Source of the DNA: Sphingobium sp. 66-54
Lineage (GTDB): Bacteria; Pseudomonadota; Alphaproteobacteria; Sphingomonadales; Sphingomonadaceae
Direction of reading: 5' to 3'
Length of the DNA stretch: 64,000 nt
Assembly (NCBI GenBank): GCA_001899715.1
Contig: MKWI01000006.1
Coordinates: 611,325 to 675,324, forward strand
The position numbers and the translations under genes were made by a program. The notes below the pieces were generated by a model, which did not search any database, was not told the origin of the DNA, and saw only the letters and a list, made by a program, of their open reading frames with translations. Positions 8,062-19,569 of this stretch are shown here, one piece after another (within the stretch, counting starts at the first letter, position 1; each line of letters begins with the position of its first letter).

Positions 8062-9120
8062 ATGACCGAGCAGGCGCAGATTCTCCCCCACGGCGCGGCG
8101 GCGGGCGATGCCACCGCACGGCCGGCGGCGCTGGCCCGCTGGCTGTTCGCTATTGCCGGCCTCATCGTGCTGATGATCGTGGTCGGCGGCGTCACCCGCC
8201 TCACCGAGTCGGGGCTGTCGATCACCCAGTGGAAGCCCGTCACCGGCACGCTGCCGCCGCTTAGCGAGGCGGATTGGCAGGCCGAGTTCGATGCCTACCG
8301 CCATAGCTCGCAATATGTGCTGATGAACCAGGGCATGACACTGGCGGCGTTCAAGCACATCTTCTTCTGGGAATATGTCCACCGGCTGCTCGGGCGGCTG
8401 ATCGGCCTTGCCTATGCCGCGCCGCTGGTCTGGTTCGCGCTGCGCCGGGCGGTGCCGCGCGGTTTCGGCCCGCGCCTCGTCGTCCTGCTGCTGCTGGGCG
8501 GCGCACAGGGCGGGGTAGGTTGGCTCATGGTCAAGAGCGGCCTCACCGATCGGGTGAATGTCGAGCCGGCGATGCTCGCCGCGCATCTCGGCATGGCGCT
8601 CATCCTGCTCGCGGCGGTGTTGTGGACGGCCTGCGATTTCGCGCGGCTCGCCGGCGCACCCGCTGCCGGCAAGGCGCGCCTGCCCATCGCCGGTCTCGTG
8701 GTGACGCTGCTGCTGTTCCTCCAGCTCATGCTCGGTGCGCTGACCGCGGGCCTGCGTGCCGGCTATGTCGCCAACACCTGGCCGCTGATGAACGAGCGGT
8801 TCGTGCCGGACGGCATCCAGTGGTTCGGCTCGCTGTGGCTCACGCTCACCAGCGATCCGTTCCTCGTCCATTTCCTGCACCGCTGGTGGGCGTGGATCGC
8901 CGCGCTGGCCATCATCTGGATGGCGGGCGCGCTCCACCGCGCCGGTGTCGCCCGCTGGGCATGGGTGCTGCTCGCCATCACCGGCACGCAGATTCTGCTC
9001 GGTATCGTCACGGTACTGACCGGCGTGAATATCACCATCGCGGTGTTGCACCAGTTCGTCGGCGCGCTGCTGTTCGGCGCGGTGGTAATCGGCGCGCACC
9101 GGCTCGGCGTGGCGCGGTGA
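8062..9120 (+). CDS. ctaA: Heme A synthase (COX15/CtaA)
   Basis: A polytopic membrane enzyme that oxidises the C8 methyl of heme O to make heme A for aa3-type cytochrome oxidases. At about 352 residues it has eight hydrophobic segments. Paired heme-ligand and substrate histidines sit in EYVHRLLGRLIG, AAHLGMAL, HFLHRWWAW and VLHQFVGALL. The VGGVTRLTESGLSITQWKPV block is diagnostic of the COX15 family. An in-frame ATG at 8050 is an alternative start; 8062 is preferred because the GGGGG tract at 8044-8048 is then at usable spacing. The next gene, cutA, overlaps its stop (GTGA). Confidence 0.93.
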   Translation: MTEQAQILPHGAAAGDATARPAALARWLFAIAGLIVLMIVVGGVTRLTESGLSITQWKPVTGTLPPLSEADWQAEFDAYRHSSQYVLMNQGMTLAAFKHIFFWEYVHRLLGRLIGLAYAAPLVWFALRRAVPRGFGPRLVVLLLLGGAQGGVGWLMVKSGLTDRVNVEPAMLAAHLGMALILLAAVLWTACDFARLAGAPAAGKARLPIAGLVVTLLLFLQLMLGALTAGLRAGYVANTWPLMNERFVPDGIQWFGSLWLTLTSDPFLVHFLHRWWAWIAALAIIWMAGALHRAGVARWAWVLLAITGTQILLGIVTVLTGVNITIAVLHQFVGALLFGAVVIGAHRLGVAR

Positions 9121-9440
9121 GCGAGATTGCGCTGGTCTATGTGCTCTACGGCACACGACCGGCGGCGGAGGCGGCGGCGCGCACCATGGTCAATCGGCGC
9201 CTCGCCGCTTGTGCCAATGTCTTTGCGCAAGGCGAGTCGCTTTATCATTGGAACGGTGCGCTGGAGGCGGCATCCGAGGTGGCGGTGCTGTTCAAGACCG
9301 CGCCCGCGCGCCGCGATGCGCTGACGGCGGCGCTGGAGCGCGATCATGCTTACGATCTACCTGCCATCCTGAGCTGGACCGCCACGACGACCCCGGATTA
9401 TGCCGCGTGGGTCGCGCGCGAAACCGCCGGTCAAGCCTGA
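9117..9440 (+). CDS. cutA: Divalent-cation tolerance protein CutA
   Basis: A 107-residue trimeric ferredoxin-like-fold protein of the CutA1 family, linked to divalent metal tolerance although its exact role is unsettled. It has the conserved RLAACANVF segment, [15 protein letters not shown] and VLFKT, and the C-terminal [10 protein letters not shown] that shapes the trimer. The start is a GTG overlapping the heme A synthase stop as GTGA (9117-9120), which indicates co-translation with ctaA. Confidence 0.93.
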   Translation: MSEIALVYVLYGTRPAAEAAARTMVNRRLAACANVFAQGESLYHWNGALEAASEVAVLFKTAPARRDALTAALERDHAYDLPAILSWTATTTPDYAAWVARETAGQA

Positions 9441-9441
9441 T

Positions 9442-9459
9442 CGGGTATTCCAATACCCG
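9442..9459. terminator. Perfect palindrome just after cutA
   Basis: CGGGTATT-CC-AATACCCG, an 8-base-pair stem one base after the cutA stop codon. No T-tract follows, so it may be a weak terminator, an RNA end-stabiliser, or an operator for rplM-rpsI. Confidence 0.35.
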
Positions 9460-9582
9460 TCAGCAAAGGCGCGGTTGAGCTTGACTTTTCAGCCCCGATC
9501 CGTCAGGAGCGCCGCCACCGGCGGTTTCCCGCGCGCTCATCCGCGCGGTGCCGCCATCGTTCTTTTCTGGAGGCAAGAGGCC

Positions 9583-10062
9583 ATGAAGGCGCTCATGAAG
9601 ACGACCAAGCCGGCGACCCCGGCAACGGTCGAGAAGAAGTGGCTCATTGTCGACGCGGAAGGGCTGGTCGTCGGCCGTGCCGCCACGATCATCGCCAATG
9701 TCCTGCGCGGTAAGCACAAGCCGAGCTTCACCCCTCACGTCGATTGCGGTGACAATGTCATCGTCATCAACGCGGACAAGGTGAAATTCACCGGCAAGAA
9801 GCTGGCCGACAAGGTCTATTACAGGCACACCGGCTATGCCGGCGGCATCAAGGGCGTCACGGCGGAAAAGGTGCTGGAAGGCCGCTTCCCCGAGCGCGTG
9901 CTGGAGAAGGCCATCGAGCGGATGATCCCGCGCGGCCCGCTCGGCCGCCAGCAGATGCGCAACCTGCGCGTTTTCGCCGGCTCCGAGCATCCGCACGAAG
10001 CCCAGAACCCCGAAGTGCTCGATATCGCGGCGATGAACCGCAAGAACAAGGTTGGTGCCTGA
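9583..10062 (+). CDS. rplM: 50S ribosomal protein L13
   Basis: Large-subunit ribosomal protein that binds 23S rRNA early in assembly. The 159 residues contain [50 protein letters not shown] and the [19 protein letters not shown] block. The ATG at 9583 has GGAGG nine bases upstream. The short [18 protein letters not shown] extension is usual in alphaproteobacteria. It forms an operon with rpsI through a TGATG overlap. Confidence 0.98.
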   Translation: MKALMKTTKPATPATVEKKWLIVDAEGLVVGRAATIIANVLRGKHKPSFTPHVDCGDNVIVINADKVKFTGKKLADKVYYRHTGYAGGIKGVTAEKVLEGRFPERVLEKAIERMIPRGPLGRQQMRNLRVFAGSEHPHEAQNPEVLDIAAMNRKNKVGA

Positions 10063-10574
10063 TGTCCGATACCGTCAACTCGCTGTCCGATCTGCAGGAC
10101 CTCGCCCAGGGCGGTGCCGTTGCCGCCGACGCCACGCCGGAAGCGCCCGTCGTCACCGCGCCGCTGCGCCAGCAGGAGCTGGACAAGCAGGGCCGCGCCT
10201 ACGCCACCGGCCGCCGCAAGGATGCCGTCGCCCGCGTGTGGGTGAAGCCCGGCACCGGCAAGATCACGGTCAACGGCCGCGATCAGGAAACCTATTTCGC
10301 CCGCCCCACGCTGCGTCTCGTCATCAACCAGCCGTTCACGATCACCGAGCGGACCGGGCAGTATGACGTGGTCTGCACGGTCAAGGGCGGCGGCCTCTCG
10401 GGTCAGGCCGGCGCCGTCAAGCACGGCATCGCGCAGGCGCTGACCAAGTACGAGCCGGCACTGCGCTCGGCGGTCAAGGCCGAGGGTTTCCTCACCCGCG
10501 ACTCGCGCGTCGTCGAGCGCAAGAAGTACGGCCGCGCCAAGGCTCGCCGCAGCTTCCAGTTCTCGAAGCGCTAG
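10062..10574 (+). CDS. rpsI: 30S ribosomal protein S9
   Basis: Small-subunit protein whose C-terminal tail reaches the decoding P site. At 170 residues it is longer than the 130-residue enterobacterial form because of an N-terminal acidic and Ala-rich extension (about 40 residues), common in alphaproteobacteria. The core has [39 protein letters not shown] and the closing [18 protein letters not shown] with the basic SFQFSKR tail. Its ATG shares a base with the rplM stop. Confidence 0.98.
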   Translation: MSDTVNSLSDLQDLAQGGAVAADATPEAPVVTAPLRQQELDKQGRAYATGRRKDAVARVWVKPGTGKITVNGRDQETYFARPTLRLVINQPFTITERTGQYDVVCTVKGGGLSGQAGAVKHGIAQALTKYEPALRSAVKAEGFLTRDSRVVERKKYGRAKARRSFQFSKR

Positions 10575-10603
10575 GAACAAGCTTCTTTGGAATGCAGGAA
10601 AAG

Positions 10604-10627
10604 CGGGGCGGAAACGCCCCGTTTTTT
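10604..10627 (+). terminator. Rho-independent terminator of rplM-rpsI
   Basis: CGGGGCG-GAAA-CGCCCCG stem-loop followed directly by six T residues, 29 bases after the rpsI stop. This is the clearest intrinsic terminator in the window. Confidence 0.95.
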
Positions 10628-10782
10628 ATGCCGCGGGCCGTGCTGCCTGTCGCGAGCGGGGTGGCGGGCGGCTCCTTGGAATGAGCGCTTTCAAGTCAGG
10701 TGGCGCTATCTGACGGCTCAGCAAATGGGCAGCGCAAGAAAGGGAGCCCGGTCGGCTCCGATCTGATCGGATCATGCTCCAG

Positions 10783-10869
10783 ACATGGTCTCCCGCGAAA
10801 GCAGGAGTCCAGGGCGCAGGGTGGTTCGCTATCGCCCTGGGCTCCTGCCTGCGCAGGAGCCCAACATGG
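10783..10869. repeat. Two-arm GCTCCTGC/GCAGGAGC palindromic repeat (copy 3)
   Basis: The left arm contains CGAAAGCAGGAGTCCAGGGCG. The right arm contains CGCCCTGGGCTCCTGC and CTGCGCAGGAGCCC. The arms pair with each other across a centre of about 15 bases. Confidence 0.85.
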
Positions 10870-10899
10870 CTTAACTTGAGCGAACCAACCTCGGTTTCG

Positions 10900-10929
10900 G
10901 CCTGCTGTTCGCGCAGGAGCCCATCATGG
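10900..10929. repeat. Half unit of the GCTCCTGC/GCAGGAGC repeat
   Basis: A single arm with GCGCAGGAGCCCATCATGG, matching the right end of the copy at 10783-10869 (GCGCAGGAGCCCAACATGG). It lies 30 bases downstream of that copy. Confidence 0.65.
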
Positions 10930-10955
10930 CACCTCGGGTGGCAGCCGCCGCTCCC

Positions 10956-13220
<2,265 letters not shown>

Positions 13221-13345
13221 TGGGTGTCCTCGCCGCTCCCGACTGCCCTAACGGCAATGGCTGGCACTCCACAAGGGGCCTTGCGGATAGTCTTTGCACG
13301 CGGCCCGGCTTTTCGGCGGCGGCGGGCCCTGCTAACGCATCGCAG

Positions 13346-15985
13346 GTGAGCAAAAAGCCCGTTCCCCCGACCAAGCCGGACAGCGCGCCGACCCCGATGA
13401 TGGCGCAATATCTCGCCCTCAAGGCAGAGGCGGGCGGCGACCTCCTCTTCTACCGCATGGGCGATTTTTTCGAGCTGTTCTTCGAGGATGCGAAGATCGC
13501 CGCGCAGGTGCTCGATATCGCGCTGACCAGCCGGGGCGAGCATCAGGGTGCGCCGATCCCGATGTGCGGCGTGCCGGTGCACAGCGCTAACGCCTATCTC
13601 GCGCGCCTCATCCGCGCCGGCCTGCGCGTCGCCATCGCCGAGCAGACCGAGACGCCCGAGCAGGCCAGGGCGCGCGGCTCCAAGGCGCTGGTCGGCCGTG
13701 CCATCGTCCGCTTCGTCACTGCCGGCACGCTGACCGAGGATGCGCTGCTCGATAGCCGCCGCGCCAACCTGCTCGCCGCCATCGGCGAGGCGAGCGGCGG
13801 ACTCGCCATCGCGGCGGCGGATATCTCCACCGGCCGGCTGGAGGTCGTCACGCTGGAGAGCGGCCAGATCGCCGCCGAGTTGGCCCGCATCGGCGCGAGC
13901 GAGGTGATCGCCCGCCCTGCGCTGGCCGGGCGCATCGCCGATTGCCTGCCGTTCGAGAGCCGGGGGTTCGACAGCGGCCGGGCGGAGGCGGACATTTGCC
14001 GCCATTTCGGTGTCGCCACGCTGGAGGGCTTCGGCGCCTTCACCCGGCCGGAACTGTCCGCGCTGGGCGGGCTGCTCGCCTATCTGGAGCATGTCGGCAA
14101 GGGGCGCATGCCGTTCCTCGCCGCGCCGGTGCGCGCGGGCACCAGCGACCATCTCGCCATCGACCCGGCGACGCGCGAGAGCCTGGAGATTGTCCAGACG
14201 GCGAGCGGCCAGCGCGCCGGCAGCCTGCTCGCCACGGTCGACCGCACGGTGACGGGCGCGGGCGCGCGCCTGCTCGCCGCCGATCTTTCCGCACCGCTGA
14301 TGGACCGCGCCGCCATCGAGGCGCGCTTGGCGCTGGTGGCGTGGTTCCACGATGACGGCCCGCTGCGCGAGGATGTCCGCGCCCGGCTGCGCGCTTTACC
14401 GGACATTGGCCGCGCGCTCGGGCGGCTCGCCATCGGGCGCGGCAGCCCGCGCGATCTCGGCCAGCTTCGCGACGGGCTGGATGCCGCGCGGGTGCTGCGC
14501 GAGCGGCTCGGCGCGCTGCCGGACCGGCCGGCGCTGCTCGATGCACTACTCCCTGCGCTGGACGGTCACGGCGCCATGGTCGACACGCTGCTGCGCGCTT
14601 TGGTCCCCGCGCCGCCGACCGAGACCGCCAACGGCGGCTACATCGCCGACGGCTACGACGCTGCGTTGGACGAATTGCGCCGCATGGCCGGGGACGGTCG
14701 CCGCGCCATCGCCGCGCTGGAAGCGCGCTATCGCGACGAGACCGGCATCGCCGCGCTCAAGATCCGCCACAACGGCGTGCTCGGCTATCATGTCGAGGTG
14801 CCTGCCCGCCATGCCGATGCGCTGATGGCGCAGGAGAGCGGCTTCACCCACCGCCAGACGCTGGCCGGGGTGGTGCGCTTCAACTCGGTCGACCTGCACG
14901 AGCAGGCGGGCCGCGTCGCGCAGGCCGGCGCCCATGCGCTCGCCGCCGAAGCCGCGCATTTCGAGGAGCTGGTCGCCGGCGTCGTTGCGCGGCGCGAGGC
15001 GATCGCCCGCGCGGCCGATGCGCTGGCGCGGATCGACGTGGCTGCCGCGCTGGCCGAGCGCGCTGTCGAGAGCGGCTGGGTGCGCCCGCATTTCGCGGAT
15101 ACGCCCTGCCTTGAGATTATCGGCGGCCGCCACCCGGTGGTCGAGGCCGCGCTAGCGCGTGAGGGCGCCGCCTTCGTCGCCAACGATTGCAGGCTGGATG
15201 TGCAAGACCGGCTCTGGCTCGTCACCGGGCCGAACATGGGCGGCAAGTCCACCTTCCTGCGGCAGAATGCGCTGATCGTCATTCTCGCGCAGGCCGGTGG
15301 CTTCGTGCCCGCGCGCTCGGCGCGGCTCGGGCTTGTCGACCGGCTGTTCAGCCGCGTCGGCGCGTCGGACAATCTTGCGCGCGGCCGTTCCACCTTCATG
15401 GTCGAGATGATCGAGACCGCCGCCATCCTCGCGCAGGCGACCGAGCGCAGCTTCGTCATTCTCGATGAGGTCGGACGCGGCACCTCCACCTATGACGGCC
15501 TCGCCATCGCCTGGGCGGTGGTCGAGTCGGTGCATGACACCAACCGTTGCCGCTGCCTGTTCGCTACCCATTATCACGAGCTGACCCGCCTCGCCGAGCG
15601 GCTGGACGCGCTCTCGCTCCACCATGTCCGCGCGCGCGAGTGGCAGGGCGATCTGGTGCTGCTGCACGAGCTGGCGGAAGGCCCGGCCGACCGCAGCTAT
15701 GGTATCGCGGTGGCGCGCCTCGCCGGCCTGCCCGCGCCGGTGCTTGCGCGCGCCAAAGCGGTGCTCGGCAAGCTGGAGGCGGGCAAGGCGCAGACCGGCG
15801 GCATCGCGGCGGGGCTGGACGATCTGCCGCTGTTCGCCGCCACGCTGGCCGCCGAGCCGGAAGCGCTTGCCGATCCGCTGCGCGAGAAGCTCGCCGCGAT
15901 CGACGCCGATGCCCTCTCGCCACGCGAGGCGCTCGACCTTATCTATGCTCTCAAGACATTGTCGGAGCCCGCGCCCGCAGGATGA
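13346..15985 (+). CDS. mutS: DNA mismatch repair protein MutS
   Basis: Recognises base mismatches and starts methyl-independent or MutL-directed repair. The mismatch-binding domain opens with YLALKAEAGGDLLFYRMGDFFELF (FxE motif). The ATPase domain has Walker A GPNMGGKST near residue 628, DEVGRGTSTYDGLA and ATHYHEL. A GTG at 13346 is chosen: it gives 879 residues with the short basic/proline N-terminus seen in relatives. ATG codons at 13397 and 13400 would also leave the core intact, while starting at 13205 would run back into the maeB start. It is followed by glnD with a 15-base gap. Confidence 0.95.
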   Translation: MSKKPVPPTKPDSAPTPMMAQYLALKAEAGGDLLFYRMGDFFELFFEDAKIAAQVLDIALTSRGEHQGAPIPMCGVPVHSANAYLARLIRAGLRVAIAEQTETPEQARARGSKALVGRAIVRFVTAGTLTEDALLDSRRANLLAAIGEASGGLAIAAADISTGRLEVVTLESGQIAAELARIGASEVIARPALAGRIADCLPFESRGFDSGRAEADICRHFGVATLEGFGAFTRPELSALGGLLAYLEHVGKGRMPFLAAPVRAGTSDHLAIDPATRESLEIVQTASGQRAGSLLATVDRTVTGAGARLLAADLSAPLMDRAAIEARLALVAWFHDDGPLREDVRARLRALPDIGRALGRLAIGRGSPRDLGQLRDGLDAARVLRERLGALPDRPALLDALLPALDGHGAMVDTLLRALVPAPPTETANGGYIADGYDAALDELRRMAGDGRRAIAALEARYRDETGIAALKIRHNGVLGYHVEVPARHADALMAQESGFTHRQTLAGVVRFNSVDLHEQAGRVAQAGAHALAAEAAHFEELVAGVVARREAIARAADALARIDVAAALAERAVESGWVRPHFADTPCLEIIGGRHPVVEAALAREGAAFVANDCRLDVQDRLWLVTGPNMGGKSTFLRQNALIVILAQAGGFVPARSARLGLVDRLFSRVGASDNLARGRSTFMVEMIETAAILAQATERSFVILDEVGRGTSTYDGLAIAWAVVESVHDTNRCRCLFATHYHELTRLAERLDALSLHHVRAREWQGDLVLLHELAEGPADRSYGIAVARLAGLPAPVLARAKAVLGKLEAGKAQTGGIAAGLDDLPLFAATLAAEPEALADPLREKLAAIDADALSPREALDLIYALKTLSEPAPAG

Positions 15986-16000
15986 ACCCAAGAATGAACG

Positions 16001-18787
16001 ATGAACAAGCCTCTTGAGCCGTCGCACGGCCGCCGCGCGATCATCGACCGCCGGCAGGTTGCCGATGCGCTCAACGCCCGGCTCGCCGATCTGGGGGATG
16101 TGAGCGCGCGCCGCCGCGCGATTGTCGAGACGCTCAAGGAAGCGCTGGCGCACGGCCGCGAGGAGGTCTCCCGCCGGCTGGCCCGTAACCCGACGCGCGG
16201 GCGCGAGGCGGTCACCGCTCAGGCGTTCCTGATGGACCAGCTCGTCCGGCTGCTGTTCGATGCAACGGTCCGTTCTCTCTACCCCATCAGCAACCCCACC
16301 GCCTCCGAGCGGATCGCGCTGATCGCGGTCGGCGGTTACGGGCGCGGCGAGATGGCGCCCTATAGCGATGTCGATATCGGCTTCATCACCCCCTACAAGC
16401 CGACCACATGGACCGAGCAGGTGATCGAGAGCATGCTCTATGCGCTCTGGGATCTGGGCCTGAAGATCGGCCATTCCAGCCGCTCGATCGACGAGACGAT
16501 CCACATGGCCAAGGCGGATCTCACCATCCGCACCGCCCTGCTCGAAGCGCGCTTCATCTGGGGCGACCGCGCCATCTACGAGGAAACCGTCCGCCGGTTC
16601 GATGCCGAGATCATGCAGGGCACCGCGCGCAGCTTCGTCGCCGAGAAGCTGGCCGAGCGCGATGCGCGCCACAAGGCGATGGGCGACAGCCGCTATGTGG
16701 TCGAGCCCAACGTCAAGGAAGGCAAGGGTGGCCTGCGCGATCTGCACACGCTGTTCTGGATCGGCAAATATGTCCACCGCGTGCGGACCGTGGCCGAGCT
16801 GGTCGATGTCGGCCTGCTCACCCGCGCCGAGCTGACCCAGTTCCAGCGCGCCGAGAATTTCCTGTGGGCGGTGCGCTGCCACATGCACGAGCTGTCGCGC
16901 CGCTGCGAGGACCGGCTGACCTTCGATCTCCAGATCGAGGTGGCGCAGCGCATGGGCTTTGCCGAGAAGCGCGGCCGCTCCAGCGTCGAGCGGTTCATGC
17001 ACCTCTACTTCCTGGTCGCCAAGACGGTGGGCGACCTGACCGGCGTGTTCCTCGCCCATCTCGATGATGCCCATGCCCGCAAGGGGCGGCGTTACATCCC
17101 GGCGCTACCGGCCTTGTTCAGCCGCCCGCGCAAGCTCGACGGCTTCGAGCTGGACCGGGGCCGCATCACCATCCCGCACGACGAGTTCTTCCAGGAGAAG
17201 CCGGTGCGGATGATCGAGATTTTCGCGCTGGCCGACCGGCACGATCTCCAGATCCATCCCAACGCCATGCGCGCGCTCAACCGCGACGCCATCCTGATCG
17301 ACAGCAAGGTGCGCAGCGACCCGGAGGCGAACGCGCTGTTCATGAGCGTGCTTACCTCGCCGCGCGATCCCGAGAAGGTGCTGCGCTGGATGAACGAGGC
17401 CGGCACCTTCGGCCGCTTCGTGCCCGATTTCGGCCGTGTCGTCGCGCAGATGCAGTTCGACATGTATCACCATTATACGGTGGATGAGCACACCATTCGC
17501 GCGATCGGCCTGCTCTCGCAGATCGAGCAGGGCGATTTCCGCGAGGATCACCCGCTTGGCACGGCCGTTATCGCCAAGATCAACTCGCGCCGGGTGCTCT
17601 ACGTGGCGGTGCTGCTGCACGACATCGCCAAGGGGCGCGGCGGCGATCACAGCATATTGGGCGCGCAGGTGGCCGAGCGGCTCTGCCCGCGCTTCGGCCT
17701 CACCCCGGCGGAGACGGAGACGGTGGCGTGGCTGGTGCGCTACCATCTGCTGATGTCCGCCACCGCCTTCAAGCGCGACCTCTCGGACTACAAGACGATC
17801 ATGGACTTCACCGAGATCGTGCTCAGCCCGGAGCGGTTGCGGCTGCTGCTGCTGCTCACCATCGTCGATATCCGCGCGGTCGGCCCCGGCGTGTGGAACG
17901 GCTGGAAGCGCCAACTCCTCGTCGAGCTGTATGACGCGGCCGAGGAGCTGATCCGTCCCGGCCACAAACAGCGCGGCCGGCAGGAGCGCATCGAGGAGAA
18001 GCGCGAGACGCTGGCCGCCCGGCTCGCCATCGGCGCGGAGGCGTTCGACCGGCTCGCCAGCCGCTTCCCGCAATCCTACTGGATCGCCGAGCCGGACCAC
18101 ATATTAGAGCAGAATGCGCGCCACCTGCTCGCGGCCGGCGATTCGCACCTGTCCATCGACGTGCAGCCCTCGCCCGAGCGCGACGCGACGCTGGTGACGG
18201 TGTTCGCCTCCGATCATCCCGGCCTGTTCTACCGCGTCGCCGGCGCCATCCACCTTGCCGGCGGCAATATCATCGACGCGCGCATCCACACGCTGAAGGA
18301 CGGCACCGCGCTCGATAATTTTCTGGTGCAGGACCCGCTTGGCGGCCGCTTCGACGAGGTGCAGCAGCTCGCGCGCATCAAGACCTCCATCGAGGACGCG
18401 CTCGCCAACCGCCAGAAGCTGATGACCAAGCTCGACCAGCGCCCGCTGCCGCGCACCCGCGCAGAAGCCTTCGAGGTGGTGCCGCAGGTGCTGATCGACA
18501 ACAAGGCGTCCAACCGCTTCACCGTGGTCGAGGTGATGGCGCGCGACCGGCCGGCGCTGCTGCTCAGCCTCGCCTTCGCGCTGTTCCAGTCCAAGACGAT
18601 GGTCCACAGCGCGCACATCTCCACTTATGGCGAGCGCGCGATAGACGTGTTCTACCTGACCGACCTCACCGGCGAGAAGCTGGAGAGCAAGGCCCGCCTC
18701 GCCACGCTGGAGCGCCGGCTGGTCGAGGCGGCGACCAGCCCGGTGAGCGGGCTGGTGGATGGCAGCGCCTTCGCCATGTCGAGCTAG
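16001..18787 (+). CDS. glnD: [Protein-PII] uridylyltransferase/uridylyl-removing enzyme
   Basis: Bifunctional nitrogen sensor that uridylylates PII proteins when glutamine is low and removes UMP when it is high. The 928 residues show all four modules in order. The nucleotidyltransferase core has GGYGRGEMAPYSDVDIGF near residue 110. A PII-UTase helical region carries VEPNVKEGKGGLRDLHTL. The HD hydrolase domain has HTIRAIG and LLHDIAKGRGGDHS. Two C-terminal ACT domains (DHPGLFYRVAGAI and DRPALLLSLAFAL) bind glutamine. mutS-glnD adjacency is common in sphingomonads. Confidence 0.96.
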   Translation: MNKPLEPSHGRRAIIDRRQVADALNARLADLGDVSARRRAIVETLKEALAHGREEVSRRLARNPTRGREAVTAQAFLMDQLVRLLFDATVRSLYPISNPTASERIALIAVGGYGRGEMAPYSDVDIGFITPYKPTTWTEQVIESMLYALWDLGLKIGHSSRSIDETIHMAKADLTIRTALLEARFIWGDRAIYEETVRRFDAEIMQGTARSFVAEKLAERDARHKAMGDSRYVVEPNVKEGKGGLRDLHTLFWIGKYVHRVRTVAELVDVGLLTRAELTQFQRAENFLWAVRCHMHELSRRCEDRLTFDLQIEVAQRMGFAEKRGRSSVERFMHLYFLVAKTVGDLTGVFLAHLDDAHARKGRRYIPALPALFSRPRKLDGFELDRGRITIPHDEFFQEKPVRMIEIFALADRHDLQIHPNAMRALNRDAILIDSKVRSDPEANALFMSVLTSPRDPEKVLRWMNEAGTFGRFVPDFGRVVAQMQFDMYHHYTVDEHTIRAIGLLSQIEQGDFREDHPLGTAVIAKINSRRVLYVAVLLHDIAKGRGGDHSILGAQVAERLCPRFGLTPAETETVAWLVRYHLLMSATAFKRDLSDYKTIMDFTEIVLSPERLRLLLLLTIVDIRAVGPGVWNGWKRQLLVELYDAAEELIRPGHKQRGRQERIEEKRETLAARLAIGAEAFDRLASRFPQSYWIAEPDHILEQNARHLLAAGDSHLSIDVQPSPERDATLVTVFASDHPGLFYRVAGAIHLAGGNIIDARIHTLKDGTALDNFLVQDPLGGRFDEVQQLARIKTSIEDALANRQKLMTKLDQRPLPRTRAEAFEVVPQVLIDNKASNRFTVVEVMARDRPALLLSLAFALFQSKTMVHSAHISTYGERAIDVFYLTDLTGEKLESKARLATLERRLVEAATSPVSGLVDGSAFAMSS

Positions 18788-18798
18788 GCGGGGCGGAG

Positions 18799-19119
18799 AT
18801 GAGCGCCGAGACCCTCTCCTTCACCGCGCCGTTGCTTGCCTGGCGGACCGGGCACCATGGCGATATCTGCTATCTCCTGATCGACGGTGACGTGGCCGAG
18901 GCGATCAGCACGCACGAGCTGATGCGTCGCCTGGAGACCGGCTATCGGCGCGGCTTCGGCTCGGTCAAGGTCGAGGTGGCGATCGGGCAGAGCCGCTGGT
19001 CCACCTCGGTGTTTCCGCCCGGCGAAGGCGGCTGGTTCCTGCCGGTCAAGAAAGCCGTTCGCCGCGCCGAGGGGCTGGTGACGGGCGATGCGGTGACGGT
19101 GCGGCTCGCTTTGCTATAG
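18799..19119 (+). CDS. DUF1905 domain protein
   Basis: A 106-residue protein whose central RRGFGSVKVEVAIGQSRWSTSVFP and following GWFLPVKKAVRRAEGLVTGDAV match the DUF1905 family. These are small beta-barrel proteins of unknown function, sometimes fused to YdeI-like domains. It begins 11 bases after glnD and is probably in the same transcript, though no functional tie to nitrogen control is evident. Confidence 0.8.
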   Translation: MSAETLSFTAPLLAWRTGHHGDICYLLIDGDVAEAISTHELMRRLETGYRRGFGSVKVEVAIGQSRWSTSVFPPGEGGWFLPVKKAVRRAEGLVTGDAVTVRLALL

Positions 19120-19251
19120 CTGCTACGTTGCGTGGGTGACCCCATTCGTATCGAAGCTGCTCATCCCCGTATCCGACCATCGGTTCCTTCGCCACAATAG
19201 GGCCGTATTGGCGGCGTCTTGTCGGGGACGGTGGCAAATATCGGGTGCGAC

Positions 19252-19545
19252 ATGCTCTCCCTGCTCGTGTCCTTGCAGTTGGCATTGGCGCAGGCCGCGC
19301 CAGTGGCCCCGGAAGCCGACTTCGACCTCCGGCAGGTCGATCCCGATGTCGCCGCTGGAGATACGATTGTCGTAACCGGGCGGCGCAGGCCCAGCCAGCG
19401 CCTCGCCCCGTTGCCGGATCTGACGGAATCGCCCTTGCCGAGGCTGGAGACGAACCTGTTCGGCAAGATGCGCCTCGGCACCGATGTGGAGCCGGATACG
19501 CTTAGCGTGCCCCGTGCCATGGTGAAGGTCAAAATTCCCTTTTAG
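19252..19545 (+). CDS. Small exported protein with TonB-box-like IVVTGRR motif
   Basis: A 97-residue protein of unknown function. A hydrophobic N-terminus (MLSLLVSLQLALAQA) reads as a signal peptide with cleavage near AQA. Residues about 40-46 are GDTIVVTGRRR, the motif that opens the plug of sphingomonad TonB-dependent receptors, but no plug or barrel follows. The remainder is proline-rich and ends with MVKVKIPF. An upstream in-frame ATG at 19219 would bury the signal peptide and is less likely. Similar short proteins occur in sphingomonads; no function is known to me. Confidence 0.55.
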   Translation: MLSLLVSLQLALAQAAPVAPEADFDLRQVDPDVAAGDTIVVTGRRRPSQRLAPLPDLTESPLPRLETNLFGKMRLGTDVEPDTLSVPRAMVKVKIPF

Positions 19546-19569
19546 CCAGCGCGGGTGTCCCGTGTCCGC

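Larger units (their letters stand above)
10628..10955. other. Non-coding gap between rpsI and maeB ends
   Basis: This gap between convergent genes holds no credible ORF. It is largely filled by the palindromic repeat unit (10783-10869) and a further half unit (10900-10929). Confidence 0.6.

Noticed and set aside
15152..17074. 640-codon minus-strand frame opposite mutS and glnD
   Set aside because: It spans the junction of two well-supported genes and shows no domain.
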